64,000 nt of DNA, from contig NZ_CP073747.1 of the NCBI RefSeq assembly GCF_024398015.1, positions 1,932,501 to 1,996,500 on the forward strand. The letters are read 5' to 3'. Source of the stretch: Kordiimonas sp. SCSIO 12610. GTDB lineage: Bacteria > Pseudomonadota > Alphaproteobacteria > Sphingomonadales > Kordiimonadaceae. Of this stretch, positions 7,471-16,064 are shown one piece after another (position 1 is the stretch's first letter; each line of letters begins with the position of its first letter). The notes beneath the pieces were generated by a model. It did not search any database, had not been told where the DNA came from, and worked only from the letters and a program-made list of their open reading frames with translations. Both the position numbers and the translations under genes were made by a program.

Positions 7471-7753
7471 TGTATTCAGGCCGCAATCAGGCGGCACAGG
7501 TGGAACGGGTGTTGACCTAGACGCGATCTTTAATGATTTCAATGCTGAATTCTTTCCTGATCGTGTGGCAAGTGCGCCAGTGTCCTTTAATCCTGATCCA
7601 AGTGTTTTGGCTGGTATTGCTGATATTAACGCCGGGATAGCCGCAAACGCGAGTGCAAGCAATGCGTTTGGGCGAGGGGTGCAGATCAATACGATACTTG
7701 TATTCCTGTTAGTGGCAGGCGGTACGCTGTTGATCACCAAAGCCGTCACATAA
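7454..7753 (+). CDS. 99-residue virion membrane protein, last gene of operon
   Basis: ATG 7454 follows AAAGAGAAAG. The N-terminus is soluble with a Gly/Thr stretch (GGTGGTGVDLD). The C-terminus is one hydrophobic helix at about residues 78-95, ending near a Lys (TKAVT). It has the same single C-terminal helix layout as the proteins at 1059 and 1479. A rho-independent terminator follows at 7785-7812, which marks it as the last gene of the late operon. No family is recognised. Confidence 0.55.
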   Translation: MALKVNVFRPQSGGTGGTGVDLDAIFNDFNAEFFPDRVASAPVSFNPDPSVLAGIADINAGIAANASASNAFGRGVQINTILVFLLVAGGTLLITKAVT

Positions 7754-7784
7754 CATCCGAATAATCCTTTTTATGGGAAATTAT

Positions 7785-7812
7785 AAAGTCGCTCATTTTT
7801 GGGCGGCTTTTT
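7785..7812 (+). terminator. Rho-independent terminator of viral late operon
   Basis: AAAGTCGCTC pairs with GGGCGGCTTT (10 bp including two G-T pairs) around a 6-base AT-only loop, and the stem runs directly into a T tract. It lies 32 bases after the last virion gene and has no plus-strand gene close behind. Confidence 0.85.
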
Positions 7813-8040
7813 CATGTCAATAATTTGCCTGGAATGCCGGACCAAATTAGCGATCGATGATCGGGCAGAAAAGTGACCGGCTAGAAGGACCAAGTCACGA
7901 GCCGGTGCATGGACCTTTAAGCGCTTAGATCCTAGGGCCATAATGTATCCCGGGACACGGGCCAAAAACTGGCTTGATCTATGGGCTGCATTCTGGATAT
8001 ACAATTATATGTATATAAATATAAACTAAGAGGCTGAAAA
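7813..8040. other. Non-coding region with dyads after the viral operon
   Basis: No ORF is credible here. The stretch holds an ACCGGCT/AGCCGGT inverted repeat (7876-7882 and 7900-7906), a near-perfect GTATCCCGGGACAC dyad (7945-7958) adjoining CATAATGTAT (7939-7948), which matches a dif core, and an ATATACA/TGTATAT inverted repeat (7997-8016) before the next gene. It may contain the right attachment site or a regulatory region of the element. Confidence 0.4.
7997..8016. promoter_or_regulatory. Operator-like inverted repeat
   Basis: ATATACA and TGTATAT form a perfect 7-bp inverted repeat with a 6-base spacer, 25 bases before the ATG at 8041. Position and AT-rich dyad suggest a repressor site over the promoter of the small membrane protein gene. 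The binding protein is unknown. Confidence 0.35.
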
Positions 8041-8286
8041 ATGAACCATGAAACCGAAACAGAAAGCAAAGATGCTATCGAAGAGAAATGGAAAGCAAGG
8101 ATGTGGGGTGTTTCTTTTTTCTGGGCAACTGTTATTTTAACTATGTTTTTCCAGAGGGCCATAGACTTCAACGGAAGCACATTTATCGTAGGTATATTTT
8201 GTGCTGTTTGGCTTTTCAGTTGTGGGATCAGTATTTCACATTCACTTAAATATAAGAAGATTACAGGTAAATGGCTCTGGTATTAA
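8041..8286 (+). CDS. Small two-helix membrane protein
   Basis: An 81-residue protein starting at ATG 8041 behind AAGAGGCTG. The acidic N-terminus (about 20 residues) is followed by hydrophobic helices at about 23-40 and 47-66, then a basic, Trp-containing tail (YKKITGKWLWY). It sits after the viral operon terminator and converges on the HTH gene, overlapping its end by 4 bases. It may be a lysogenic-conversion or host gene. No family is recognised. Confidence 0.5.
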   Translation: MNHETETESKDAIEEKWKARMWGVSFFWATVILTMFFQRAIDFNGSTFIVGIFCAVWLFSCGISISHSLKYKKITGKWLWY

Positions 8287-8720
8287 TTACTTAAATAGCG
8301 CTGTGCAGTGCGTCTGGTTATTCCAAGGCGCTTTGATATAAACTTGGTATCTTTTCCACGATCATGCATCCGTTTCGCGGCTTTGATCTTTTCCTTCTGT
8401 TTGCTCTTGCGGACACGAGCGCCTACATATTTCCACAAAAAACGAATATTTTGCTCGGTAACATCGAAGCGTTGCAACTCGGTTATGGCTTGATCAAGCG
8501 TCTTTTCTTCGTCAATCATCATTGCAATGAGTAAATCGACGTGCCGAGTATGTGTTATATCTGCAACAGAAAATGCCTTTTCAGTCTTTTTTCTATGCGC
8601 AATTATTGCCAATTCTTCTGAAATTTCTGCAAAAAGCTGGCTTGCATACTGCGCAGCTTCCTCTGGAATTTCATTTGCAACTAATCTTGAATTCTTATCG
8701 AAACTAAACTTCTGGTTCAT
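8283..8720 (-). CDS. HTH DNA-binding protein
   Basis: A 145-residue, mostly helical protein. The C-terminal 40 residues read as a helix-turn-helix: a basic helix KIKAAKRMHDRG, then DTKFISKRLGITRRTAQRYL, similar to resolvase/transposase-type or Mor-like HTH motifs. The N-terminal 100 residues match nothing I recognise. It is on the strand opposite to the virion operon and next to a candidate attachment site, which would suit a repressor or accessory factor of the element. A chromosomal regulator cannot be excluded. Confidence 0.5.
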   Translation of the reverse strand: MNQKFSFDKNSRLVANEIPEEAAQYASQLFAEISEELAIIAHRKKTEKAFSVADITHTRHVDLLIAMMIDEEKTLDQAITELQRFDVTEQNIRFLWKYVGARVRKSKQKEKIKAAKRMHDRGKDTKFISKRLGITRRTAQRYLSN

Positions 8721-8849
8721 AAATACACCCCATACCGTATTTGCTTCATAAGCATGGACGACTTAAGAAGAAGTTAATGAGTATCTATTGAAGGTTTTGA
8801 AAACACACGTAAATCTATGCAGGAACTGGCGAAGTCTATTAGTGATAAA

Positions 8850-8877
8850 ATTTCCCATAATATAAATTATACGCTTT
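8850..8877. other. Possible dif-like Xer recombination site
   Basis: The segment has an 11-6-11 layout: ATTTCCCATAA, then TATAAA, then TTATACGCTTT. The first arm resembles the XerC arm of bacterial dif sites (ending GCATAA), and the second starts with TTAT like the XerD arm but then diverges from TTATGTTAAAT. It lies in a gene-free stretch (8721-8952) just right of the HTH gene, where the element could end. It is a partial match found by eye, in AT-rich DNA. Confidence 0.25.
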
Positions 8878-8952
8878 ATGATAATACATGTACACTTGTT
8901 AATACACGCAAATAATTATCACAAAATTCCGGTTTCTATCACAGCCCCCCTT

Positions 8953-9537
8953 TTAGACGCGTGTTTTAGATTTCTCTTTCAGTTCGTCCAATATTTGCTT
9001 TTGAATAATACCATTTGTATCACCACCACCATAAACCGCAGCGCCTGATGAGAATGTGGTTCCAAATGTTAATGTTGCGGTGATTACCTGAGAAATACCG
9101 GACAGTAATTGCTCCTGATCAAGTTTACTCAAAGGATGGATGAATACGCTCCAGACTAAATCCTGAGCAATTGCATACCTGGCATCAAGAACGGCATCAA
9201 AATTTGCTTGTAACATGCGCTTATGTAACTCAGGCGAAATCGCATCTGCACGGGCTACCGGGCTCATAACGCGCATTCGGTCTGCATTAGGATCAGAAAC
9301 AAGAACAATTTGACGTTCAGCTACTGTAAACTGCCAGGAATTATTGTTTCGAACCGCCTTATCGTCGATTTGCATGATAATTTTGGCGAGAATATCAACC
9401 GTCATCTTTGGTTGTGTTGGTTTGGTTTCTTCGCTTTCCTCCCCTTCATCGGGGGCTTTTTCTTGTGCAATGGCGGAAATCGAAACAATTAAACTAATGC
9501 ATAAAACCAGAAAGAGACCGCGAAAAAACACCAACAT
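8953..9537 (-). CDS. Secreted protein of unknown function (possible CesT/YbjN-like fold)
   Basis: A 194-residue protein with an N-terminal signal peptide (hydrophobic residues about 4-23, cleavage after AIAQ), then an acidic low-complexity linker with many Glu residues, then a globular domain. The order of strands and helices in that domain (FTVAERQIVLVSD, RMRVMSPV, a helix LHKRMLQANFDA, then RYAIAQDLVWSVFIHPL) recalls the CesT/YbjN-like fold of type III chaperones and relatives. The assignment is tentative; there are no secretion genes nearby. It would be periplasmic. The gene stands alone. Confidence 0.5.
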   Translation of the reverse strand: MLVFFRGLFLVLCISLIVSISAIAQEKAPDEGEESEETKPTQPKMTVDILAKIIMQIDDKAVRNNNSWQFTVAERQIVLVSDPNADRMRVMSPVARADAISPELHKRMLQANFDAVLDARYAIAQDLVWSVFIHPLSKLDQEQLLSGISQVITATLTFGTTFSSGAAVYGGGDTNGIIQKQILDELKEKSKTRV

Positions 9538-9730
9538 GATAAAACCCTATACGCCTGAAATTTGTAGCAAAAATAAACGAAAGCAAACTGGTCTGGATAC
9601 TTTCATAAGACTACTTAACACAACCATAAGCAATCCCTTTGACCATATGCAAGTTTTAGGGGCGCAAAACTTCGTGACCTGTAGGGTTTCATAGCGTTTC
9701 TGGGATAAATCACCCAAGTGAATGACAATA

Positions 9731-9765
9731 GAAAACAGCCCGTATGCTTATTTATACGAGCTGTT
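9731..9765 (-). terminator. Rho-independent terminator downstream of the deacylase gene
   Basis: AACAGCCCGTAT (9734-9745) pairs with ATACGAGCTGTT (9754-9765) with one mismatch and an 8-base loop. Read on the minus strand, the stem is followed by TTTTC. It sits about 45 bases past the stop of the gene at 9809-11392. Confidence 0.6.
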
Positions 9766-9808
9766 AGATGGCTGGTCTAAATTATACCAAAGACTTATAT
9801 AGACTTCC

Positions 9809-11392
9809 TCATTTTAATTTAGCAATTCCTACGCCTGAAAATCCGTCTGTTGTCAAAATTGAGTCCTTAATGGTTGGATTGCCGTTAACAAACAAGTGAA
9901 TCACCCCTTCTGAAAGAACGTGAGGGTTTTCATAATTCGCCTTTGGTTTGAAGGTATTAGGATCAAAAACCAATATATCGGCTTTATACCCTTCCCGAAT
10001 ATACCCCCTGCCTTTAATACCAAACGTATCTGCGGTTAATCCGGTACTACGATGAATAAAATCTGTCAGCGATATAACTTGCTTTTCCTTAACATAGGTC
10101 TGATACTTTTGTGGGAATGACGCATATTTTCTTGGATGCCCGTCACCACCGTCAGAGCCAGTCATCACCCATGGCTGGGTCATAAATCTTTCAAGGTCCT
10201 CGTCGGTCATATTGAAGGATGCAATGCCAGCGTCGCCTTCTAGGACGATCTCGATAGCTGTATCGATTTCATCTAAACTCAGAATACTGGCGTATTCAGC
10301 GAGTGTTTGACCTTTCCATTTCTCCAAACCGCCGGTTAACAATATGGCGGTTCCGCCCCCACGCTTGCGCAGGTTCTCAGACATTTCACTCTTAATCTGA
10401 CCAATCAACTCAGGATCTTTAAGCCGCTTAAAAAGCTCTTCATTGCCGCCAGCCATTGCCCATCGCGGAACGAGTGCATTACTAACCCGGGTTCCAGATG
10501 CCTTCCACGGATATTGGTCCGCAGTGACCGTTAGCCCTTCGTTTTGGGCTTTCTCAATCATCGCTACAACGTCCTTGCTTTGCCTCCAAACATCTACACC
10601 AAGCGCTTTAATATGTGCAAAATGAATTGGAATATTTGCTTCTCTACCGATCTTCAGGGTTTCTTTAACTGCCCCTAAAAGGCCGATGGAATATGTACTT
10701 TCGTCCCGAATATGGCTCTCATAAATACCACCATAATTTGCCGCAACTTTCGCAAGTTCAATCACCTCATCGGTTTCTGCAAACGAACCTGGCGCATAAT
10801 ACAAACCTGTCGACAGGCCCAAAGCCCCCTCTTCCATAGCTTGCTTAATCATTGCCTTCATCGCGGCCAATTCAGCATCTTTTGGCGCGCGGTCGTCATC
10901 GCCCATCACCGCACGGCGTATCGCGCCGTGGCCAACCAAAATCGCCAAATTAGTCCCCATACCCCTCGCCTCTAACGAAGCAAAGGTATCCTGTACTTTC
11001 CATGGGCCACGCCCATCGTTCCCGCTGAATATGGTCGAAATTCCCTGGAACAAATAACTATCGTGACTGACGGGGCCATTTTCAGGAAGTTCTTCAAGGG
11101 CATGTGTATGAATATCAATAAACCCCGGGCTTACAATCATACCAGACACATCAATAACTTCGTTGGCTGAAATCTCTTGGCTATCGGCGTTTCCGATAAA
11201 AACGATTTCATCATCTTTAACACCGATATCGAGAATACGCCCTTCTTCCTTGGCTCCCGTGTATACCATCCCACTCATAAGCAAATAGTCTACAGTTACC
11301 TGATCGCCGGTTTCTTGCCTTGCTTCACATGCGGCTAGCAAACATAGGCTAAGAGTGATGCATATTGATTTCCAGATACGACTATTCATCAT
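9809..11392 (-). CDS. N-acyl-D-amino-acid deacylase (D-aminoacylase) lipoprotein
   Basis: A 527-residue amidohydrolase-superfamily protein of the D-aminoacylase family, which removes acyl groups from N-acyl-D-amino acids. The metal motif GFIDIHTHALE (His95, His97) is followed by GALGLSTGLYYAPG and ESHIRDE, typical of this family, and by a late GSDGGDGHPR segment. The N-terminus is a lipoprotein signal with the lipobox LLAAC (Cys22), so it should sit in the periplasm on a membrane. The start overlaps the end of the M14 carboxypeptidase gene by 11 bases, so the two are co-translated. Together they suggest degradation of peptides or polymers that contain D-residues. Exact acyl and amino acid specificity cannot be read from sequence. 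Confidence 0.85.
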   Translation of the reverse strand: MMNSRIWKSICITLSLCLLAACEARQETGDQVTVDYLLMSGMVYTGAKEEGRILDIGVKDDEIVFIGNADSQEISANEVIDVSGMIVSPGFIDIHTHALEELPENGPVSHDSYLFQGISTIFSGNDGRGPWKVQDTFASLEARGMGTNLAILVGHGAIRRAVMGDDDRAPKDAELAAMKAMIKQAMEEGALGLSTGLYYAPGSFAETDEVIELAKVAANYGGIYESHIRDESTYSIGLLGAVKETLKIGREANIPIHFAHIKALGVDVWRQSKDVVAMIEKAQNEGLTVTADQYPWKASGTRVSNALVPRWAMAGGNEELFKRLKDPELIGQIKSEMSENLRKRGGGTAILLTGGLEKWKGQTLAEYASILSLDEIDTAIEIVLEGDAGIASFNMTDEDLERFMTQPWVMTGSDGGDGHPRKYASFPQKYQTYVKEKQVISLTDFIHRSTGLTADTFGIKGRGYIREGYKADILVFDPNTFKPKANYENPHVLSEGVIHLFVNGNPTIKDSILTTDGFSGVGIAKLK

Positions 11393-12608
11393 GTGGCGCC
11401 TTTATTTCAGTTTTGTATCGCGCCAACAGTTCCTTCATCATTTCTTCAGCAAAGATAACTGCGCCCTCTACAATCGCGCCGCGGTCAGTTTCATCGCCAA
11501 CTTCATAGGTAATTGCTGGAATACCAAAGCGGGTGTAGACATAGTTTTTAGAGGTTGGGAGGTCTGAATTTTCCCTACCCTCACGCGTAAACGTATATTT
11601 TTTAGCGCGTTTTTCCGTTGATGTTAACCAATTATGCGTAAAGCCCTTCATAAAGAGCTCGTCTTTGTCGAGCTGCGTATAAAGCAAATTTCGAGCGGTT
11701 GAATGAAAATCAAGGAAGAACCAGAGCGACTTACCGGTTTGATTGTCAGCGTCGTTAAAAGCATCCAACTCTGATTTCATTAATTGAGTTTCAACGTGTT
11801 CAAACGGTCCCCAGTCACGGTTTAAATCCTTGCCGCGTTTATTGTGACGCCAGTGGCCGTCGTTTACACCATCAGGGTTTAGGTTAGGAACCATTATAAG
11901 GTTAAATGTATCACGAAATTTGGTTGCTAGCTCTGTATCCGCTAAAATCGTTTCTATAAATGGCTTCATTGCCAAAGCGCCTGTTACCTCTGGCGGGTGT
12001 TGTCTGCCAACCAAAAATACATATGGCTGGTTTTTGCTGGTAACTTTGCTCTGTAAGCTCTCTAATTTAAAAATATCGCGGCCTTCAACCGAATTTCCTA
12101 TCCAACTTTTGGTAATACCTGGCTTAAGAGCCAGCGCATCGCCCCAAACTTCATAGGAGCCATTGCTAACTAGCTCTTGTGCAGCGATAAAAACGGGACG
12201 GTCATTGGCAGGAAGCGCAATTTCCACCAAATTATCTTCTAGTTTGGTGAAGTACTTTTCGTCCAATCGTGACCAGTTTTGGGCGTCAAAGCTAATTTTT
12301 GGCCAGTATCTATGTTTGCTGTGGGTATAGTGGATTTTTACAGTAACTTTTGCATCATGTTCGGAAACTCGAAACGCATACCACGGACTTGGGTTTATCG
12401 GTTTATCCTCAGGGCTAATAAAAACCGTAAACGCATTGTTCGCTTTCACCTCACAGGACGCCATTGCTCCCAATGGGAAATCAGCGCTCAATGTCACATT
12501 GGAGCTAGCGCAAACATTTTCTTCGACGGCAACAGCTTGTGCACCGCTTAGGCTCGCAAGAAGCGGCAGGATTAGAGAAAAAAATGCGAGTTTCTTTTCT
12601 TTAAACAT
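11382..12608 (-). CDS. M14-family zinc carboxypeptidase, secreted
   Basis: A 408-residue protein. I chose ATG 12608 because GGAG lies about 10 bases upstream and the product then begins with a normal signal peptide (MFKEKKLAFFSLILPLLASL); the frame stays open further upstream without support. The zinc ligands of M14 peptidases are visible as RQHPPE (about His204 and Glu207) and DFHS (about His302), and the catalytic Glu as ITYEVGDE (about 369). An immunoglobulin-like region of about 170 residues precedes the catalytic domain, as in bacterial AGBL/CCP-like M14 enzymes. It forms an operon with the D-aminoacylase and follows the TonB-dependent receptor gene on the same strand. Confidence 0.85.
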   Translation of the reverse strand: MFKEKKLAFFSLILPLLASLSGAQAVAVEENVCASSNVTLSADFPLGAMASCEVKANNAFTVFISPEDKPINPSPWYAFRVSEHDAKVTVKIHYTHSKHRYWPKISFDAQNWSRLDEKYFTKLEDNLVEIALPANDRPVFIAAQELVSNGSYEVWGDALALKPGITKSWIGNSVEGRDIFKLESLQSKVTSKNQPYVFLVGRQHPPEVTGALAMKPFIETILADTELATKFRDTFNLIMVPNLNPDGVNDGHWRHNKRGKDLNRDWGPFEHVETQLMKSELDAFNDADNQTGKSLWFFLDFHSTARNLLYTQLDKDELFMKGFTHNWLTSTEKRAKKYTFTREGRENSDLPTSKNYVYTRFGIPAITYEVGDETDRGAIVEGAVIFAEEMMKELLARYKTEIKAPHDE

Positions 12609-12794
12609 AGAATAGCTCCATAAGGAATTGAACTTGTTATTACATAACACAGTATCTGACTTTAATATTCTACGGCAATTTAAATACTTACCATTTAACA
12701 AAAATGCGGAATATTAAGATGGATAAATAGTGTTTAACTATTGATGATAAATCCGAATAGCATATTGAAATCAGATTTATATTTTTGTTCTTGA

Positions 12795-12829
12795 ATTTCA
12801 GGGAACGGTTTATCGCCGTTCCCTGAAAT
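12795..12829 (-). terminator. Terminator hairpin after the TonB-dependent receptor gene
   Basis: A perfect 14-bp inverted repeat (ATTTCAGGGAACGG and its complement) with a 7-base loop, 20 bases past the receptor stop on the minus strand. The T tract is weak on both sides, so it may act as a transcript 3' end stabiliser as well as a terminator. Confidence 0.65.
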
Positions 12830-12849
12830 ATATGTCTTTATTCTATTGC

Positions 12850-15800
12850 TTAGAAATTCTTAGATATGTCGAAGAAGAAGAAACGACCAACAGCAGAATG
12901 TAAAGAGCCAAAGAAGCCAAAGTTCTCATCTGCTAGTGGTGGATCTGTATCAAAGATATTGTTCACACCAAACTGGATACGTGTTCCTTCTAACAGTCCA
13001 TCAGCGTCGTTGAATTCATAGCTAATATTACCATTCAGTGTGAAGACATCATCAACACGGAAGAAAATACGCTCGCCGTCAACTGTGATATCAGCACTTG
13101 TATCGTCAAAGCCACCGACATATTGACCGAAGAGCCCTGCTCCCCAGTTATCGTTGCGCCAGTTCAAGCCTGATGTGAAACGCCATTGCGGACGGCCGTT
13201 TTGCTCAAGCAAGTCACCGATACCCGCAACTTCAACACCTGGGATATTTGCGTCAAGTAATAGCTGACCTTGTGCATCCGCATCTTGTTCAAAGCTTAAG
13301 AGATGAGCCGCATTGAACTTGAAGGACCACTGGCCAATATCTGTGTCAAAGTCATAAAGCACCGCAAAATCAAGACCTTCAATCGTACGATCGCTTAGGT
13401 TTTGATAAGGGTCGCGAACTTCAATGATATCGCCTGCTGGTGCAAGGCCACTCGCCGCAAATACAGCCGCTAAGTCAGGATCAACATCAGCTTCACGAAC
13501 AACATTCGGGTTAAAGCTACCTTGTTGGCGTAGAAGAAGGTCAAGCGCAATCTGGTTCTGGTCTCCAAAGATACCAACAACGCCGCGCTGTTCAACACGC
13601 CAATAATCAGCGGTAATGGTCAAACCTGGCGCAAATGTTGGTGTAAGAACGACACCCGCATTCCACTGTGTTGTATCTTCATTCTCAAGATCAGCACTAC
13701 CAGAGCGAACACTTTCAACACCTTGGCCTGGGCAATCGCCAAGATCAGCCAAATCACCGGCATCAACCTGCGCCTGACAAATCACCAAATCTTCACGTGT
13801 GTTAACACGGCGAATGCCTGTATCAAAGATTTGGACGAGGTTTGGTGCCCGGAAACCAAGTGACCATGCACCGCGGAATAACAAGTCATCATTCACAACC
13901 CATGATGCAGCCACTTTCGGACGGAATGTATCGCCAGAGAATTCGAAGTTTTCATAGCGACCTGCAATCTGAAGATCCAAACTTTGAACAAGCGGGATAT
14001 CCATTTCAGGGCTTACTACAGGAACAGCAAACTCGGCAAATGCTGAACCAACCCAGCGGCTACCTGATGTATCAGGCGTTGGGCTGGAGCCAAGAACATC
14101 ACTATCGGAAACAAGTTGGCCTGTTACAATATCAGTAAACGTAATTGTTCCATCCAAGCGATCATCACGATCATCTTCAAACCCTTCACGACGTGCTTCA
14201 ACACCTGTCGCAAAGCCGACACTACCAGCAGGTAGTTCAAAGACATTTGCGTTCGAGAGTTTGAAGTCAGCAAGGAACAATGTTGATTTATTGTCACGGC
14301 GTACATCAATACGGAATGAATCGAGCGTTGCAGGATCATTTGGTGTAAACGTCCCCACCCCTTCAAGGTCAGTTAAGCTACCACCAGCAAACGGGTTAAA
14401 TGCTGTTGCGTCAGTGCGCTCAATCGCCTGTTGGAACAACGTCAAGGAAATACGATCGTTTGTTAAGTCTTCTGTTGTTGCTTCTGAGTAAAGAACAGCA
14501 GTATCAAAGTCCCACTCGCCCCAATTACCACGGTAACCAAGCAAAGCACGGAAGCTTTCGTCTGTCACTGTGGTGAAGCGTGGGCCAAGCTCTACAGGGC
14601 GGAAGTTACGAACTTCAATATTCACACCCTCGTCAGGCACATTGGTTAGGCCCTGAATACGGTTAGGGTTCGGTGATCCGTCTGGAAGCGTTGTCGCGCC
14701 AAACGGGTTAAAGAACGCAGTATTTGAAATGTTGAAACGCTGTGATGTTAGGACCAGACCCTGGGATCCGTTACCCGCTGCTTCAGCATAATAGTATGCT
14801 AATTCAGAGTATAGTTCTGAACCATCATCAAGTTCATGCGTTAAGTATGCAAAGGTGTTAACACGGTCACGCTCTGTGCTAAGCGTTCTACGTGCATCAA
14901 AATCAAACCGTAGAGGGTCCTCAAGTGAAGTGCCATTATCAATACAAACGCCGTCACCACGATCAAGAAGACAAGTCGCAAGGAAATCGCCGGACGCAGG
15001 TTGAATATGGAAATCATCATCGCCTAGCTCGTCGATACGGATATCAGCACGGAACCGACCAAACGGTGAGTTAATTGAAGAATTTCTGAACTGGGTATCA
15101 CCTTCAAATGGTGTGCCCACTAGGAAAGGACGACGATCAGAGGACGCAGAAAACGGCAACTCAGATGCCTCAACCGCATCACGGTGATGGTATGACGCAA
15201 AGAAGCTAATGTGGCTTCTTCCTTCATTGAAATCCGTTCCAGCACTGATGTTTGCCGTAATCTCATCACGGCCAGTGTTTTCAGCAAAACCATAACGGAC
15301 ACGCGCTGACAAACCTTCAAAATCGTCACGCAATACGTTGTTAACCACACCGGCAACAGCGTCTGCACCGTAAATCGCAGCAGCACCATCGCGCAGGACT
15401 TCAACCCGCTCCAGACCAAATGTTGGGATTGTGTTCGTGTTTACAGACACAACAGGAACCAAGTTCTCTGTTTGGAAACCAGGGTGAAGAACGAGACGAC
15501 GACCATTAAGGAGCGTCAACGTATTACCCGTACCGATGCCACGTAAGTTGATTGAACTAACATCACCGCGGGCAGCGTTTACACCAGCACCGACATTTGT
15601 TTCGTTAAATGCTACAAAACCGATTTGTGGGATTGAGCGGAATAGTTCATCACCAGTTGTTGCACCAGTAAGATTGATATCTTCTGAATTAACAACGGAG
15701 ACAGGAAGTGTATCAGCGACATTCGCGCCTTTAATTTGTGAACCAATGATCTGAATCTCTTCAATAGGTTCATCGTCAGAATTTTGGTCAGCTGTTTGCG

Positions 15801-15870
15801 CATACGCATATTGCGGTGCAAAGCAAACACTAGACAGTAGTGCAAGTTTATATAAAAAATTTTGGCGCAT
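12850..15870 (-). CDS. TonB-dependent outer-membrane receptor
   Basis: A 1006-residue protein with a signal peptide (cleavage after YAYA) and a TonB-box-like EEIQIIGSQ at about 36-44. The plug domain (about 50-200) shows LRGIGTGNTLTLLNGRR and VEVLRDGAAAIYGADAVAGVVN, both diagnostic. A 22-strand barrel follows and ends in an aromatic residue (FDISKNF), as required for Bam-mediated insertion. The plug resembles the large receptors of sphingomonad-type alphaproteobacteria that import peptides or glycans. The gene stands between a LysR gene and the M14/D-aminoacylase pair, which suggests a peptide-like ligand. A LysR-type dyad lies in its promoter region. Confidence 0.9.
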   Translation of the reverse strand: MRQNFLYKLALLSSVCFAPQYAYAQTADQNSDDEPIEEIQIIGSQIKGANVADTLPVSVVNSEDINLTGATTGDELFRSIPQIGFVAFNETNVGAGVNAARGDVSSINLRGIGTGNTLTLLNGRRLVLHPGFQTENLVPVVSVNTNTIPTFGLERVEVLRDGAAAIYGADAVAGVVNNVLRDDFEGLSARVRYGFAENTGRDEITANISAGTDFNEGRSHISFFASYHHRDAVEASELPFSASSDRRPFLVGTPFEGDTQFRNSSINSPFGRFRADIRIDELGDDDFHIQPASGDFLATCLLDRGDGVCIDNGTSLEDPLRFDFDARRTLSTERDRVNTFAYLTHELDDGSELYSELAYYYAEAAGNGSQGLVLTSQRFNISNTAFFNPFGATTLPDGSPNPNRIQGLTNVPDEGVNIEVRNFRPVELGPRFTTVTDESFRALLGYRGNWGEWDFDTAVLYSEATTEDLTNDRISLTLFQQAIERTDATAFNPFAGGSLTDLEGVGTFTPNDPATLDSFRIDVRRDNKSTLFLADFKLSNANVFELPAGSVGFATGVEARREGFEDDRDDRLDGTITFTDIVTGQLVSDSDVLGSSPTPDTSGSRWVGSAFAEFAVPVVSPEMDIPLVQSLDLQIAGRYENFEFSGDTFRPKVAASWVVNDDLLFRGAWSLGFRAPNLVQIFDTGIRRVNTREDLVICQAQVDAGDLADLGDCPGQGVESVRSGSADLENEDTTQWNAGVVLTPTFAPGLTITADYWRVEQRGVVGIFGDQNQIALDLLLRQQGSFNPNVVREADVDPDLAAVFAASGLAPAGDIIEVRDPYQNLSDRTIEGLDFAVLYDFDTDIGQWSFKFNAAHLLSFEQDADAQGQLLLDANIPGVEVAGIGDLLEQNGRPQWRFTSGLNWRNDNWGAGLFGQYVGGFDDTSADITVDGERIFFRVDDVFTLNGNISYEFNDADGLLEGTRIQFGVNNIFDTDPPLADENFGFFGSLHSAVGRFFFFDISKNF

Positions 15871-15996
15871 GACGAATTCCCTCCCTATGCGTCAATGATA
15901 CTAAACGGGCTATATTCAATCGAATCTGGTCCTCCGATTTCACATAACTGTAATATGCTTGTAATATGCACGCCAATTCCCATAGCTGAACACCAT

Positions 15997-16011
15997 ATAA
16001 CTTGATGTTAT
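15997..16011. promoter_or_regulatory. LysR-type box upstream of receptor gene
   Basis: ATAAC-TTGAT-GTTAT is a perfect 5-5-5 dyad with the T-N11-A spacing typical of LysR-family binding sites. It lies between the LysR gene stop and the receptor start, about 127 bases before the receptor ATG. Confidence 0.45.
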
Positions 16012-16064
16012 GGGTTGTAATATTATGATTGCCTACTTGGGAAGAAAAACAAGAATACGTTAGC

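Noticed and set aside
9344-9694. Plus-strand ORF across the start of the secreted protein gene
   Set aside because: It mostly overlaps the opposite gene with a good signal peptide, and its own product is low quality.
13842-15754. Several ORFs of 60-100 codons opposite the TonB-dependent receptor
   Set aside because: They are typical shadows of a long gene and show no start signals or recognisable domains.
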